Below are positions 17,674 to 25,950 of a stretch of DNA of 44,985 nt, in pieces. The position numbers and the translations under genes were made by a program. Source of the DNA: Mollicutes bacterium (GTDB taxonomy: Bacteria; Bacillota_I; Bacilli_A; RF39; UBA660); the NCBI GenBank assembly GCA_004552445.1, contig SFOJ01000006.1:1-44985 (forward strand), written 5' to 3'. Every line of letters starts with the position of its first letter. Within the stretch, counting starts at the first letter, position 1. A model generated the notes under the pieces. It worked only from the letters and a program-made list of their open reading frames with translations. It was not told the origin of the DNA and made no database searches.

Positions 17674-18249
17674 CTATGGTTTAATAAACATTATTTTATT
17701 AATTTTAAGTGATGATCCTTGTAAAGCATTAGGAGCGTCTATATCTATTTCTAAATTCCAATAATAATTTAATGATGAATTTGCAGGAATAGTAACACTT
17801 TTAGAAAAATCAAAGAAATATCTATCATCTTCTTCATTATGTTCAAGTCTATCATTAAGCATGAATGAGAACATTTCAGGGTTTGTAGCACTTATTTTTA
17901 AATAGTTTTTCATAAGATTTATATTACCAGTTATTTCAGTAAATATAATCTTTACTTTAGCTGCTACATCATTTTTATTTATTAATTCAAATCTATATCT
18001 TTGTATTTTTCCCGGATACATTTCTTCAAGATTAATAAGAGCATCATCACTTTGTTGTCCTTGAAGAACATAAGTGTTATTAACAAGTGCATAAAGTTTA
18101 ACATCTATATCACTATCAGTTATATAAAAGTCACGATTATATTCAATATTTTCTCCCATAGAAGGTTCTGTTTGCATCCAACCATAAGCTATTCCTATTA
18201 ACAAAACAACTAATAGTATATTTAATATTATTGATATATTTTTTTTCAT
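17674..18249 (-). CDS. SipW-type exported beta-sandwich protein
   Basis: A 191-residue protein with an N-terminal membrane leader (about 4-23), then a beta-rich domain with the TasA/camelysin-like feature of a balanced ligand-free sandwich (R-Y-R-F-E-L-I-N-K-N-D-V-A-A-K). Its end, W-N-L-E-I-D-I-D-A-P-N-A-L-Q-G, is a version of the W-(L/V)-E-G-x-D-x-(D/E)-(C/A) signature shared by neighbours. The start at 18249 is chosen because the upstream frame overlaps the previous gene; the purine-rich GGGGG there comes from that gene's last glycine codons. It sits one base downstream of that gene and 11 bases upstream of sipW. Confidence 0.75.
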   Translation of the reverse strand: MKKNISIILNILLVVLLIGIAYGWMQTEPSMGENIEYNRDFYITDSDIDVKLYALVNNTYVLQGQQSDDALINLEEMYPGKIQRYRFELINKNDVAAKVKIIFTEITGNINLMKNYLKISATNPEMFSFMLNDRLEHNEEDDRYFFDFSKSVTIPANSSLNYYWNLEIDIDAPNALQGSSLKINKIMFIKP

Positions 18250-18250
18250 A

Positions 18251-19303
18251 TTAACCCCCAAATGTGACCAATGTTGCATAACTTTCTGGAGATACACCAA
18301 CAACCTCAGCAATTCTTACATATACACTCTGATATCCAGTAAATTGTTGATTTGGATCTGTTACTTTAGTCCATACAGTATTTGCATCATTAGTAGTAGC
18401 CCATTCCATTGTAGTATCAAGTCCTGTAATTGTATAATTTGCATTACCAGTTAATGAAGGTGCAGCTAATAACTCATTAGCACTTCCAAACTTAAATAAT
18501 ACATTTATTATTGTAGAAGCAAGAGCATTAGTACAATCTATATCTCCACCTTCTAACCATATTTTAAGATTAATTTGCATTCTAGAATTCTTAGGAATAG
18601 TAAATAAAACTTTATTAAGATCAATATTATCACTATCACTAGAACCTCTTCCACCATCTTTAAAACTAAAATCACGAACTAATTGATTAGTAGAATATTC
18701 ACTTGGAATATTACCAAAACTAAACTTTCCAGTTTTAATTATAGCTTTAGTTGTATATGGATCAGTTATACCATTTTCAGGTGTTTTACCAAATATTATT
18801 GTCGCAGTTGAACTACTAGAAGTTGGATAAGTAATTGCTATTCTAAGAGCATCCCATGCAGGACCAGTAATCTTAGTATCTCTATGTATATATACATGTT
18901 TTGGATAATCTTCAGTTTGCAAATAAAAGTTAAAATCAACAAAACCATTTTCTATCATTTGAGATACACTTCCATCAGATTGAGGAAGTAATATAAATTC
19001 CGGGTCAGTTAATGACAAACCTTCATTAAAGTCGATTGTATAAAAGTTAGCTGCATCAACACTAGATACTTGCTTTAATTCAAATTCATCAAAGTTATCT
19101 AAGATATTATTTAAGTTAACAACACTTCTAGCAGCAGAATCAGGTTGAAGTTTAATAACTAAACCCTCTGCAGCGCTTACTTGAATATTTGATAAATTTA
19201 TTTGAGGATTTGATCTATCTTGAAACCATGCATATGAAGTCATAAATAATATAACAGTAAATCCAATAAGCAATATTATTTTTACTATTATTTTTTTATT
19301 CAT
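18251..19303 (-). CDS. SipW-type surface protein with C-terminal Ig-like (DUF4073-like) domain
   Basis: A 350-residue protein. The leader (about 4-27) ends T-S-Y-A-W-F-Q-D, the aromatic pattern found in SipW substrates. The main domain carries I-W-L-E-G-G-D-I-D-C-T-N-A near 250, the locus signature. The last 70 residues (I-T-G-L-D-T-T-M-E-W then V-Y-V-R-I-A-E) match the beta-sandwich repeat common in surface proteins of Paenibacillus and clostridia, where M-E-Y-S-T-D-G-G-x-W and V-Y-V-R are typical. It is a close paralogue of the upstream gene, which it overlaps by one base (TAATG). Its ribosome binding site lies in the upstream gene's Gly-Gly-Gly codons. Confidence 0.8.
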   Translation of the reverse strand: MNKKIIVKIILLIGFTVILFMTSYAWFQDRSNPQINLSNIQVSAAEGLVIKLQPDSAARSVVNLNNILDNFDEFELKQVSSVDAANFYTIDFNEGLSLTDPEFILLPQSDGSVSQMIENGFVDFNFYLQTEDYPKHVYIHRDTKITGPAWDALRIAITYPTSSSSTATIIFGKTPENGITDPYTTKAIIKTGKFSFGNIPSEYSTNQLVRDFSFKDGGRGSSDSDNIDLNKVLFTIPKNSRMQINLKIWLEGGDIDCTNALASTIINVLFKFGSANELLAAPSLTGNANYTITGLDTTMEWATTNDANTVWTKVTDPNQQFTGYQSVYVRIAEVVGVSPESYATLVTFGG

Positions 19304-20472
19304 TAATTTCCACCCCCAAACTTAACTATAGTGGTTTTAGATGCCAATAATTCATCAGTTTCCTTATATCTAACATATACAGTAGCATTATTATTAAATG
19401 TTACTATATTTTTATACTCAATATATGTAAGGCCATTATCAGTTGAATATTCCATTTGTTCATTAATGCCTACTATAGTTTTACTAATATCATCAGCACT
19501 AACACTCGGAACACTATTATTTTCTTCTTTAGTTATACCTACAAAAGATAAATTTATTTTAAATATTCCACCCTTAAGAGCAGAAACTGCGTCTCTATCA
19601 TTTCCTTCTACCCATACTCTAACTTTAATACCAGCTTTTTTTTCTAATCCATCCTCAGTATCTATAGATGCAAGTATAGGATCACCATTAGCCATCTTAG
19701 TATCATAAGAAGCACTTATTACATCTTTTAAATTATCTAAATCTTCTTCATAAAAAGTATTCGAGTCATATACTTTGATATATTTATAGCTTTGACTATT
19801 AGTAGATTCCACATCAGCAGTAAACCATCCATCATCCTCAGTTATTTCATATGATTTATTTGGTGCCCAAACGAGAACAGGTTTATCTTCAAGTTCAAAA
19901 CTATCAGTTTCTTCATTAAAATTGTATTTTATAAATGCAACCCTAACCGCGCCAGCAATTAAATCTCTACTAAAATCCCCATAAGCACTTGCTCTAACAA
20001 TATCATCTATATTTTTATTACTATCAGGTGTCAATACTAAATCTTCTTTTTTAGTACCACATTCAGGCGTAACACTTGATTCACTCTCTAGAAATAATTT
20101 AACAGAAGAATCGTTTTTAAACCAAACATCAAATTCTAAATAATCTTCATTAAGAGTAGCATTTGTAAAACTTAAAGGATTTCCATACTCATCTTTTAAA
20201 TTAGCTTTATAAAAATTAATACCATCACTAGTTACTTCATTATTAAATCTAAACCCTTCTCCAACATCTATATTAAATGAATTTCCCCAACCCTGATTTC
20301 CATCAGAAGAAATCATAATATTATTTGTTTTAGCAGTACCAATACTAACACCTTCTAAATTACTATCACTTTCATGAACAAACCAAGCATAAGAAAAAAC
20401 AAATATAGATACAATTATAGCTATAAGTTTAAACATTGTAACATATATATTTTTACTTGCTTCCTTATTCAT
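19303..20472 (-). CDS. SipW-type surface protein with C-terminal Ig-like domain
   Basis: A 389-residue paralogue of the following gene. The leader (about 12-32) ends F-S-Y-A-W-F-V-H. A beta-rich body has the signature R-V-W-V-E-G-N-D-R-D-A-V-S-A near 280. The C-terminal domain reads M-E-Y-S-T-D-N-G-L-T-Y and V-Y-V-R-Y-K-E, and the protein ends K-F-G-G-G-N. Here Ala-Val replaces the Cys of the usual D-C step of the signature. GAGGT before the ATG overlaps the stop codon of the DUF2357-like gene, four bases away, so the ATPase partner and this exported protein are translationally linked. Confidence 0.8.
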   Translation of the reverse strand: MNKEASKNIYVTMFKLIAIIVSIFVFSYAWFVHESDSNLEGVSIGTAKTNNIMISSDGNQGWGNSFNIDVGEGFRFNNEVTSDGINFYKANLKDEYGNPLSFTNATLNEDYLEFDVWFKNDSSVKLFLESESSVTPECGTKKEDLVLTPDSNKNIDDIVRASAYGDFSRDLIAGAVRVAFIKYNFNEETDSFELEDKPVLVWAPNKSYEITEDDGWFTADVESTNSQSYKYIKVYDSNTFYEEDLDNLKDVISASYDTKMANGDPILASIDTEDGLEKKAGIKVRVWVEGNDRDAVSALKGGIFKINLSFVGITKEENNSVPSVSADDISKTIVGINEQMEYSTDNGLTYIEYKNIVTFNNNATVYVRYKETDELLASKTTIVKFGGGN

Positions 20473-20476
20473 ATAC

Positions 20477-21589
20477 TTACCTCAAATATGCAAAAGCATC
20501 TTGTTTATTCTTTCTATATCCTTTAAGAAGTCCTTTAAACTTCTTAATAATCTCCTTATCTGTTTTTAATTCTTTTTCATGAGCTAATTTAAACTCTTCA
20601 TTAAGAATTTTTTTAAATTCTTTTTCAGAATATTTTCTATTGTTAATTATAAAATCATCAATTAGTTTTCGAAGAGCATATCTATTAATTTTATCTTCTT
20701 TAAATGTTTTATTAGAATCGCTCTCATTAAGTATTACATAATCCAAGAAGAATGCCATGTCCATTCTATTCTTAGTTTTTTCTTCATCAACTTTCTCATG
20801 AGAATCATTAACTTCTTTTTTATCCTTAACATCATATTGTTCAATAAACTCCCACAATTCTAAAGCTTTTTGAAAGTTTGGATTTTTAAGAATAGTATTT
20901 GTTTTTCTAATTGGAGATTTCACAGGAGCTGCATTAACTAATTCTTTAACAAATGGCGTTTTTAAGAAATCAGCAACTACAAGTTCAATTTTAGCAAGTC
21001 TTTGTTCAACACTTTCTCCACTTGATGAAGTACCACTTAAATCTTCAAATGAATTAGTTTCCATATTCAAAGTAATATTTACTTCATCTTTTCCTAATCT
21101 AGTTTTACCATTATAAGTCATTATTCTTTTTTTCTTAGCATAACTTCCACTCGCAGTAGCTTCTTTTCTAAGTTTAAAGAAATAATTAAGATTATTTAAT
21201 AATGATATTATAAATCTATTTTCATAAATATCAAAACTTTCTTCTTTATTAACATTTAGTACTTTACTAGGAGTAATTGTTCCATCTTCACTAACATCTT
21301 GAATTAAATCAGTATGTTGTGCTAAATGTTTTATAGTTTCTTGACTAATCTTTTTAGCTTTCTCAACTGGAACAATTTCTTCTTCTTGCATTATGAACTT
21401 TTTAGGATTCCTAATGATATTGTCAAGATAAATAATAGTTTCTTCTATTTTATCTATCCATGAGTAATCATACTCTACACTTTGAAAAGATGAATTAACT
21501 ACAACTTTAGATTCATTAGAACCAATAAATTGTTGCATAGCCAAATTATCTGTATCATCTAATAAATTTAATAATTCATTTTTATTCAT
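20477..21589 (-). CDS. McrC/DUF2357-like partner of the AAA+ ATPase
   Basis: A 370-residue protein with no leader or membrane segment, predicted mostly helical and highly charged. S-F-D-I-Y-E-N-R-F-I (117-126), followed by a Leu-rich helix, matches the E-N-R-F core of DUF2357/McrC N-terminal regions, which bind McrB-type ATPases. I see no PD-(D/E)xK nuclease motif in the charged C-terminal half, so it does not look like a restriction nuclease. It lies 14 bases after the AAA+ gene and four bases before a SipW-type substrate. The ribosome binding site is AAGGA. The partnership is well supported by context; the exact family is less sure. Confidence 0.6.
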   Translation of the reverse strand: MNKNELLNLLDDTDNLAMQQFIGSNESKVVVNSSFQSVEYDYSWIDKIEETIIYLDNIIRNPKKFIMQEEEIVPVEKAKKISQETIKHLAQHTDLIQDVSEDGTITPSKVLNVNKEESFDIYENRFIISLLNNLNYFFKLRKEATASGSYAKKKRIMTYNGKTRLGKDEVNITLNMETNSFEDLSGTSSSGESVEQRLAKIELVVADFLKTPFVKELVNAAPVKSPIRKTNTILKNPNFQKALELWEFIEQYDVKDKKEVNDSHEKVDEEKTKNRMDMAFFLDYVILNESDSNKTFKEDKINRYALRKLIDDFIINNRKYSEKEFKKILNEEFKLAHEKELKTDKEIIKKFKGLLKGYRKNKQDAFAYLR

Positions 21590-21602
21590 CTTTTATTCCT
21601 TT

Positions 21603-23195
21603 CTACATTGCTTTCTTAAGTCTAGCTAAATATTCTTTACATTCAGTCATATTTTCTTTTCCAAATGTTTTATCTAAAAATTTAACATATCCATCAATTT
21701 CATCACGAATGAATGATAAGTTTAATTGTTCAAATTTTCTAAGTACTTTCTTACAAAGTATATAATCAAATCCATCAAGTTCAGTACCACCACATGCTAC
21801 ATAAACTGGAATAAACTCCTTGATATGCTTTACAATACGATTTCCAAACGCTAATCGGAAATGTTCAATAACATAATTATCCATATCTTCTAATTTATTA
21901 AGTGTATCTTGACTAACAGCATGTTCTTGTTTAGCTTTATTAAATAAACTTTCTAAGTAACTACTGTTAATTCTAATTCCTTCGGTATCAGGAGCATCAA
22001 ATGGTTGACCTTTATCGTTAATATCTATTGGCATAGCACGGTCATATACCTTATCTGTAACCATAAATGTAGAGTCATCATTGTTGATTGTTCCAATGTA
22101 CCACATGTTATCTGGTATTTTAAGTTTACCATCAGGTAAATGTTTAGGATCATTTGGCCATACATTTGGTACTAAATCTATAACCCATTCATCACGAGAA
22201 GGCATTTCTAATATAGATAACATTTCTGCAAAATAGTATTCAACACGAGCTATATTCATTTCATCTAGTATTGTTAAATACATTTCATCGTTATAACTTG
22301 CTTCATACATAGCTTTTAAGACTTCAGTTTCGTTAAATTTTTTAGTAAATTCATTGAAGTAACCAAATAACTCAGTTCTATCTCTCCAAGAAGGTTGAAC
22401 TGATGCAATAGTAGCATCTCTACTAATAAATTTTCCCCAAGCATATGGAAGTGATGTTTTACCAGTACCAGAGATACCTTGTAAAATAACAAGTCTTGTT
22501 GCTCCAAGAGCTGCAACAAATAAACGAATAATTTTAATTTTATAATATAGTTTCATACGACTAGCAGCAAAATTTCTAAATGTATCACATAACTCTTCAA
22601 GAGTGAATGTATTACCAAAATTTTCAGGTTCTTTATTTGCATATTCTTCATCAATTTGCGTTAATTTAAAGAAACGACTTCCATTAGCTGCTTCAGTCAT
22701 CATTTCAGCTGATGATTCTTCACCTTCACTAACTTCACCTTCAGTATTACCACTCTCGCTAGAAGTTTTAACATCACTAGGCATATCTATATTCAAAGCA
22801 CTTTCCTGAGGTTTAAGCCCAATTTGTGAAACTTTCAAAGCATATAACTCTTCTTTTTCTTGATTTAGTCTAATAACATCCCTATCAAGTTTAGCCACTT
22901 CCTCTAATAAACTTTCTTGCTCTACTAAAGTTTTTTTAAACTTAAATATTTTTCTAATTACTAAAAATACTAAATATATAATTCCTAGTAAAAATGCAAG
23001 TATAAGTAATACTGCTAAACCAACTAATATCCATTGACCAACTGAAAATTCTCCAGAATATTCTTTTAATATTTTCAAGTACGCTTTAAAGTTAAACATC
23101 TTAATAATGCCATTAAAAAAACCCATAAAAATATTTATTATTCCAGAAAAGAATTGTTCAAATAAATCATATAAAAATCTAATATATGTTGACAA
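21603..23195 (-). CDS. membrane-anchored McrB-type AAA+ ATPase
   Basis: A 530-residue protein. An amphipathic N-terminus and a membrane helix (about 54-80) are followed by a coiled coil (about 85-125), an acidic Ser/Glu-rich linker and an AAA+ domain. Walker A is G-I-S-G-T-G-K-T-S (about 240-248). Walker B plus the McrB signature is I-L-D-E-M-N-I-A-R-V-E-Y-Y-F (about 309-322). Sensor 1 is G-T-I-N-N-D-D-S-T-F. McrB relatives form hexamers driving McrC-like partners. A membrane tether is unlike the soluble restriction McrB. The TTG start at 23195 is favoured: GAGGTG sits six bases upstream, while the ATG and GTG further upstream lack a ribosome binding site. The most N-terminal reading of the frame would begin at 23276. 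Confidence 0.85.
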   Translation of the reverse strand: MSTYIRFLYDLFEQFFSGIINIFMGFFNGIIKMFNFKAYLKILKEYSGEFSVGQWILVGLAVLLILAFLLGIIYLVFLVIRKIFKFKKTLVEQESLLEEVAKLDRDVIRLNQEKEELYALKVSQIGLKPQESALNIDMPSDVKTSSESGNTEGEVSEGEESSAEMMTEAANGSRFFKLTQIDEEYANKEPENFGNTFTLEELCDTFRNFAASRMKLYYKIKIIRLFVAALGATRLVILQGISGTGKTSLPYAWGKFISRDATIASVQPSWRDRTELFGYFNEFTKKFNETEVLKAMYEASYNDEMYLTILDEMNIARVEYYFAEMLSILEMPSRDEWVIDLVPNVWPNDPKHLPDGKLKIPDNMWYIGTINNDDSTFMVTDKVYDRAMPIDINDKGQPFDAPDTEGIRINSSYLESLFNKAKQEHAVSQDTLNKLEDMDNYVIEHFRLAFGNRIVKHIKEFIPVYVACGGTELDGFDYILCKKVLRKFEQLNLSFIRDEIDGYVKFLDKTFGKENMTECKEYLARLKKAM

Positions 23196-23373
23196 TTCTT
23201 TCACCTCTATTCTTAATTCTATATTCATTATAATTTTATCATATTTTAGTCTATAATTACAAGCAGTATAAACCATTTAAAAAGAAAAAAGCTATGTATT
23301 TCTACATAACCTAATCATTTAAACTAATTTGATAATTTTTTAACACTAAATTTTAATGTACTTGGAATACTAG
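23196..23373 (-). promoter_or_regulatory. leader of the AAA+ gene and 3' end of the small-peptide transcript
   Basis: This holds the untranslated tail of the 22-aa gene, its terminator (23281-23310) and a weak promoter candidate for the AAA+ operon: TTGTAA, an 18-base spacer and TAAAAT near 23230-23260. Nothing else is evident. Confidence 0.4.
23281..23310 (-). terminator. terminator after the 22-aa peptide gene
   Basis: An eight-bp stem (23291-23298 with 23303-23310, one G-U) capped by a GAAA tetraloop in minus-strand RNA, followed by U6-C-U3. Confidence 0.8.
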
Positions 23374-23442
23374 TTACACTATTATCACAAGTATAGTAAG
23401 TATTGCAACTACAGCTGGTAACAAACCATTTTTATTCTTCAT
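23374..23442 (-). CDS. 22-residue membrane peptide
   Basis: An ATG at 23442 with AGGAG seven bases upstream opens a 22-codon frame: a short polar start (M-K-N-K-N-G) and then an uninterrupted hydrophobic segment (L-L-P-A-V-V-A-I-L-T-I-L). It lies between two intrinsic terminators, downstream of sipW and upstream of the AAA+ gene. The form is that of a single-span micro-membrane protein. A second frame over the same bases stays open to a TAG at 23324 and ends K-F-S-V-K-K-L-S-N, so a frameshifted longer product is possible. Function unknown. Confidence 0.5.
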   Translation of the reverse strand: MKNKNGLLPAVVAILTILVIIV

Positions 23443-23494
23443 TACAATTCTCCTACTATATGAAATTCTAGCATTTTTTACATTTTATAGCAAT

Positions 23495-23517
23495 AAAAAA
23501 GCTATTCATTGAATAGC
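23495..23517 (-). terminator. terminator after sipW (second copy)
   Basis: A seven-bp stem (GCTATTC with GAATAGC, 23501-23517), a three-base loop and U6 on the minus strand, 20 bases after the sipW stop. Confidence 0.8.
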
Positions 23518-23536
23518 AATTTTTATATTAAACAAA

Positions 23537-24091
23537 TCATTTAACTTTTTTATAATCTAGTAACAACATTATAAATTTATATAATTGATATATAAAGAAT
23601 GCTGCTAATGGTAAAATAATGCATATAAAGAATCCAACTTTAGTTTTTAAAAATGTTAATATTGTTCCTAAAACTGGTAATCTTGTTCCATTCCATACAG
23701 AAATAATATCTCCTGGAGCAACTTGTTGTGGATCTTCTCCAGTATTAGCATCACCTTTAGTAACATAAGATGTCATACCATTTACCGTAAGTACTGATTT
23801 AATTCTATGTGTTTTAATTATTTTAGTATTTTCTTCCATTGCAAAGAATGCAATAACATCGCCTTCTTTTAATTCACTTTTTCCATCATAAGATTTAGTA
23901 ATAATTAAATCACCAGTCATGATAGTAGGTTCCATTGACCCTGTTTGAATATTCAAAGGAATATATCCAAATATTTTAGAAATTCCCTTTTCACGAGAAG
24001 TTAATGTGATCAAAGTAACACTAGCTGCTAAAATAATAACAACCCAAATTATTATATCTAAAATAACTTTTAAAATCTTTTTTCCCTTCAT
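23537..24091 (-). CDS. sipW: signal peptidase I, SipW (ER-type) subfamily
   Basis: A 184-residue membrane protease with helices at 10-30 and near the C-terminus (about 153-176). The catalytic Ser is in T-G-S-M-E-P (about Ser52) and the dyad His in K-T-H-R-I, with G-D-L-I-I, G-D-V-I-A-F and K-G-D-A-N as the conserved boxes. It follows the TasA-like gene at 24110-25237 by 18 bases, which fits a dedicated peptidase-substrate pair as in sipW-tasA. GGAGG precedes the ATG. Confidence 0.95.
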   Translation of the reverse strand: MKGKKILKVILDIIIWVVIILAASVTLITLTSREKGISKIFGYIPLNIQTGSMEPTIMTGDLIITKSYDGKSELKEGDVIAFFAMEENTKIIKTHRIKSVLTVNGMTSYVTKGDANTGEDPQQVAPGDIISVWNGTRLPVLGTILTFLKTKVGFFICIILPLAAFFIYQLYKFIMLLLDYKKVK

Positions 24092-24109
24092 ATTACGCCT
24101 CCAATTTTA

Positions 24110-25237
24110 CTATGCTGATGCATTCTTAGATATTTGAATGTTGAAAGTAATATTAGAACCAGAAGCATTATTTTCGCAGTCATAATCTTGTCCTTCAACC
24201 CATCCATATATTCTAACTTTATTAATACCAGCAGCTAAGTTAAATAATGTCTTGTATTGTCCATTAACAGTATTTCCATTTGGAGTTTGAATATCAGGAG
24301 TTACTTGACCAAAATAATTAGTAACTTTTGATTGATAATCTACTGGAGGATTTGCAGATATAGCAGCTTTAATACCATAATAATTAGGTACAATTGTAGA
24401 TGTATCATATACAGTTTCTCCATAGTTGTTTGCTTGTGCGACACCAGCAGCTGTATGTATATTTGAGTTTGGTTCCCAAATTATATTAGTAGTTCCTCCA
24501 ACACTGTGATTAGCAGCACCCTTTAATGCAATAGCATCGGCACTAGCACCAGTAGCAGCACTTCCTTCATAAAGGAATGCTACTCTAGCAGCATTTTTAA
24601 GTCCAGTATCAGCAGCAGTAGCAACAACATCAGATGAAGTTGTTAAATATACTGTAGTAGGTTGTGTAGTTAATAAAAATAAATCAAATGCAATAAAGTC
24701 ACCAGTAGTACCTGCTGTTTCAACAGATTGTTCAGCAACCAATCTATAACCATGAGCAGTTGTAGCATCAGCTTCAATACTACCTTTATACATTTTCATA
24801 AATCCTGTTGTAGCATCTACATCACCTATAGTAGATACAGGAACAATTTGATTTGGTAATTGATTTGTATTACCAGTATAAGCATTTGTAGTAATATCAT
24901 TAGTTGAGATATTTGCTTTCCAGTTAACAGCATCTACTGAAACTTGAATACCATTAGCAGCACTAACATTTACATCAATACTGTCAACAGTAACAGTTGT
25001 ATTTTCAGTGAACCATGCATAAGATGCAGTAGTTAAAGAAATAGCAGTAACTATTAACATAAGAAATGCAGTAAGAATCTTTTTTCTATTATTATTTGAT
25101 TCTTCACGTTCTTCTTTTGCAACATTATTTTCAACAACATTAGTTGTTTGTGGTTGCACAGGAGCAGGACCATTAACAACTACTTGATCAACTGGTGTTG
25201 TTTGAATAGTGTTGTTTACATTGTTTTCATTTTCCAT
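24110..25237 (-). CDS. TasA/camelysin-like exported protein with cytoplasmic N-terminal tail
   Basis: A 375-residue protein, probably the main fibre or matrix subunit of this locus. A disordered Asn/Val/Pro-rich tail of 50 residues precedes the leader helix (52-72), which ends T-A-S-Y-A-W-F-T-E-N, the hallmark of SipW-type signal sequences. The mature part is Ala/Thr-rich and low in charge (V-N-V-S-A-A-N-G-I-Q-V-S), typical of self-assembling extracellular beta-sandwich proteins. The signature Y-G-W-V-E-G-Q-D-Y-D-C-E-N lies near 345. A long tail before a SipW leader is unusual and is also seen in the giant protein. Better base composition and lower Lys content than its neighbours suggest high expression. 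The ribosome binding site is AAAGGA. Confidence 0.85.
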   Translation of the reverse strand: MENENNVNNTIQTTPVDQVVVNGPAPVQPQTTNVVENNVAKEEREESNNNRKKILTAFLMLIVTAISLTTASYAWFTENTTVTVDSIDVNVSAANGIQVSVDAVNWKANISTNDITTNAYTGNTNQLPNQIVPVSTIGDVDATTGFMKMYKGSIEADATTAHGYRLVAEQSVETAGTTGDFIAFDLFLLTTQPTTVYLTTSSDVVATAADTGLKNAARVAFLYEGSAATGASADAIALKGAANHSVGGTTNIIWEPNSNIHTAAGVAQANNYGETVYDTSTIVPNYYGIKAAISANPPVDYQSKVTNYFGQVTPDIQTPNGNTVNGQYKTLFNLAAGINKVRIYGWVEGQDYDCENNASGSNITFNIQISKNASA

Positions 25238-25252
25238 ATTTTAATCCTTTCA

Positions 25253-25942
25253 TTAATCAGTTTTTTCAGTAATTATCATAGACATCTTCATTTCCCCTCC
25301 AATAATATCATCGATACATTCAGGGTCTTTACCTTCAAGCCAAACAATTACAGTATACCTGTCTATTTCATCAGGCTTAATGTTATCTCGTTCTTGTTGC
25401 ATTATTAAATGATTTGAAAAAAACGATATTGTATTTGGTTCAGCTTTACCATTTTTAGCCTTTTTAGCATAAACCTTTTTTTCACCATTAGTATAAAGAG
25501 CAACCCTAACAGCTTCATCAACATTCTTTATAACAGATTCTATAACAATTTTAGTTTTATAACTAACATTATCTTTTCCATCATTTTTTACAAAGAACGT
25601 ATATGCGATATAGTTATCTTCACTATTATCACCTTCTTTTGATATCAAACTATCAAAAGGAATCCATCCTTCAGTAATGTTATCCATATACTCTAAACCT
25701 TTTACTTTAATTTCAACAGTTTCTGCAGAAAATTCTGAATCAGATGATAAAAGTATATGTCTTTCAGACTTCAAATTTTTATCTAGTTTAATTGTAAAAT
25801 AACCATTACTATTCACAACATATAATATCAAATATAATATTGAAAAAAATAGTAATAATACTAATAATGCCATTTTTACAATTCTAGTAAATAATTTTCT
25901 CCTATAAACTTTTTCAGCAGTTACTTTAACAGTATTATCCAT
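25253..25942 (-). CDS. membrane-anchored member of the W-L-E-G-x-D surface family
   Basis: A 229-residue protein with a basic N-terminus, one membrane helix (about 24-44) and an extracellular beta-rich domain. V-I-V-W-L-E-G-K-D-P-E-C-I-D-D-I near 202-217 is the clearest form of the locus signature. The aromatic A-W-F step after the helix is missing (V-V-N-S-N-G-Y-F instead), so it may stay uncleaved and act as a membrane-bound assembly or anchor subunit, as TapA does for TasA; that comparison is inference. AGGTGATG precedes the ATG; the next gene starts 15 bases downstream. Confidence 0.75.
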   Translation of the reverse strand: MDNTVKVTAEKVYRRKLFTRIVKMALLVLLLFFSILYLILYVVNSNGYFTIKLDKNLKSERHILLSSDSEFSAETVEIKVKGLEYMDNITEGWIPFDSLISKEGDNSEDNYIAYTFFVKNDGKDNVSYKTKIVIESVIKNVDEAVRVALYTNGEKKVYAKKAKNGKAEPNTISFFSNHLIMQQERDNIKPDEIDRYTVIVWLEGKDPECIDDIIGGEMKMSMIITEKTD

Positions 25943-25950
25943 AACATCAC

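Noticed and set aside
20477..23195. Classical McrBC restriction system
   Set aside because: The ATPase is membrane anchored, the partner shows no nuclease motif, and there are no methylase or specificity genes nearby.
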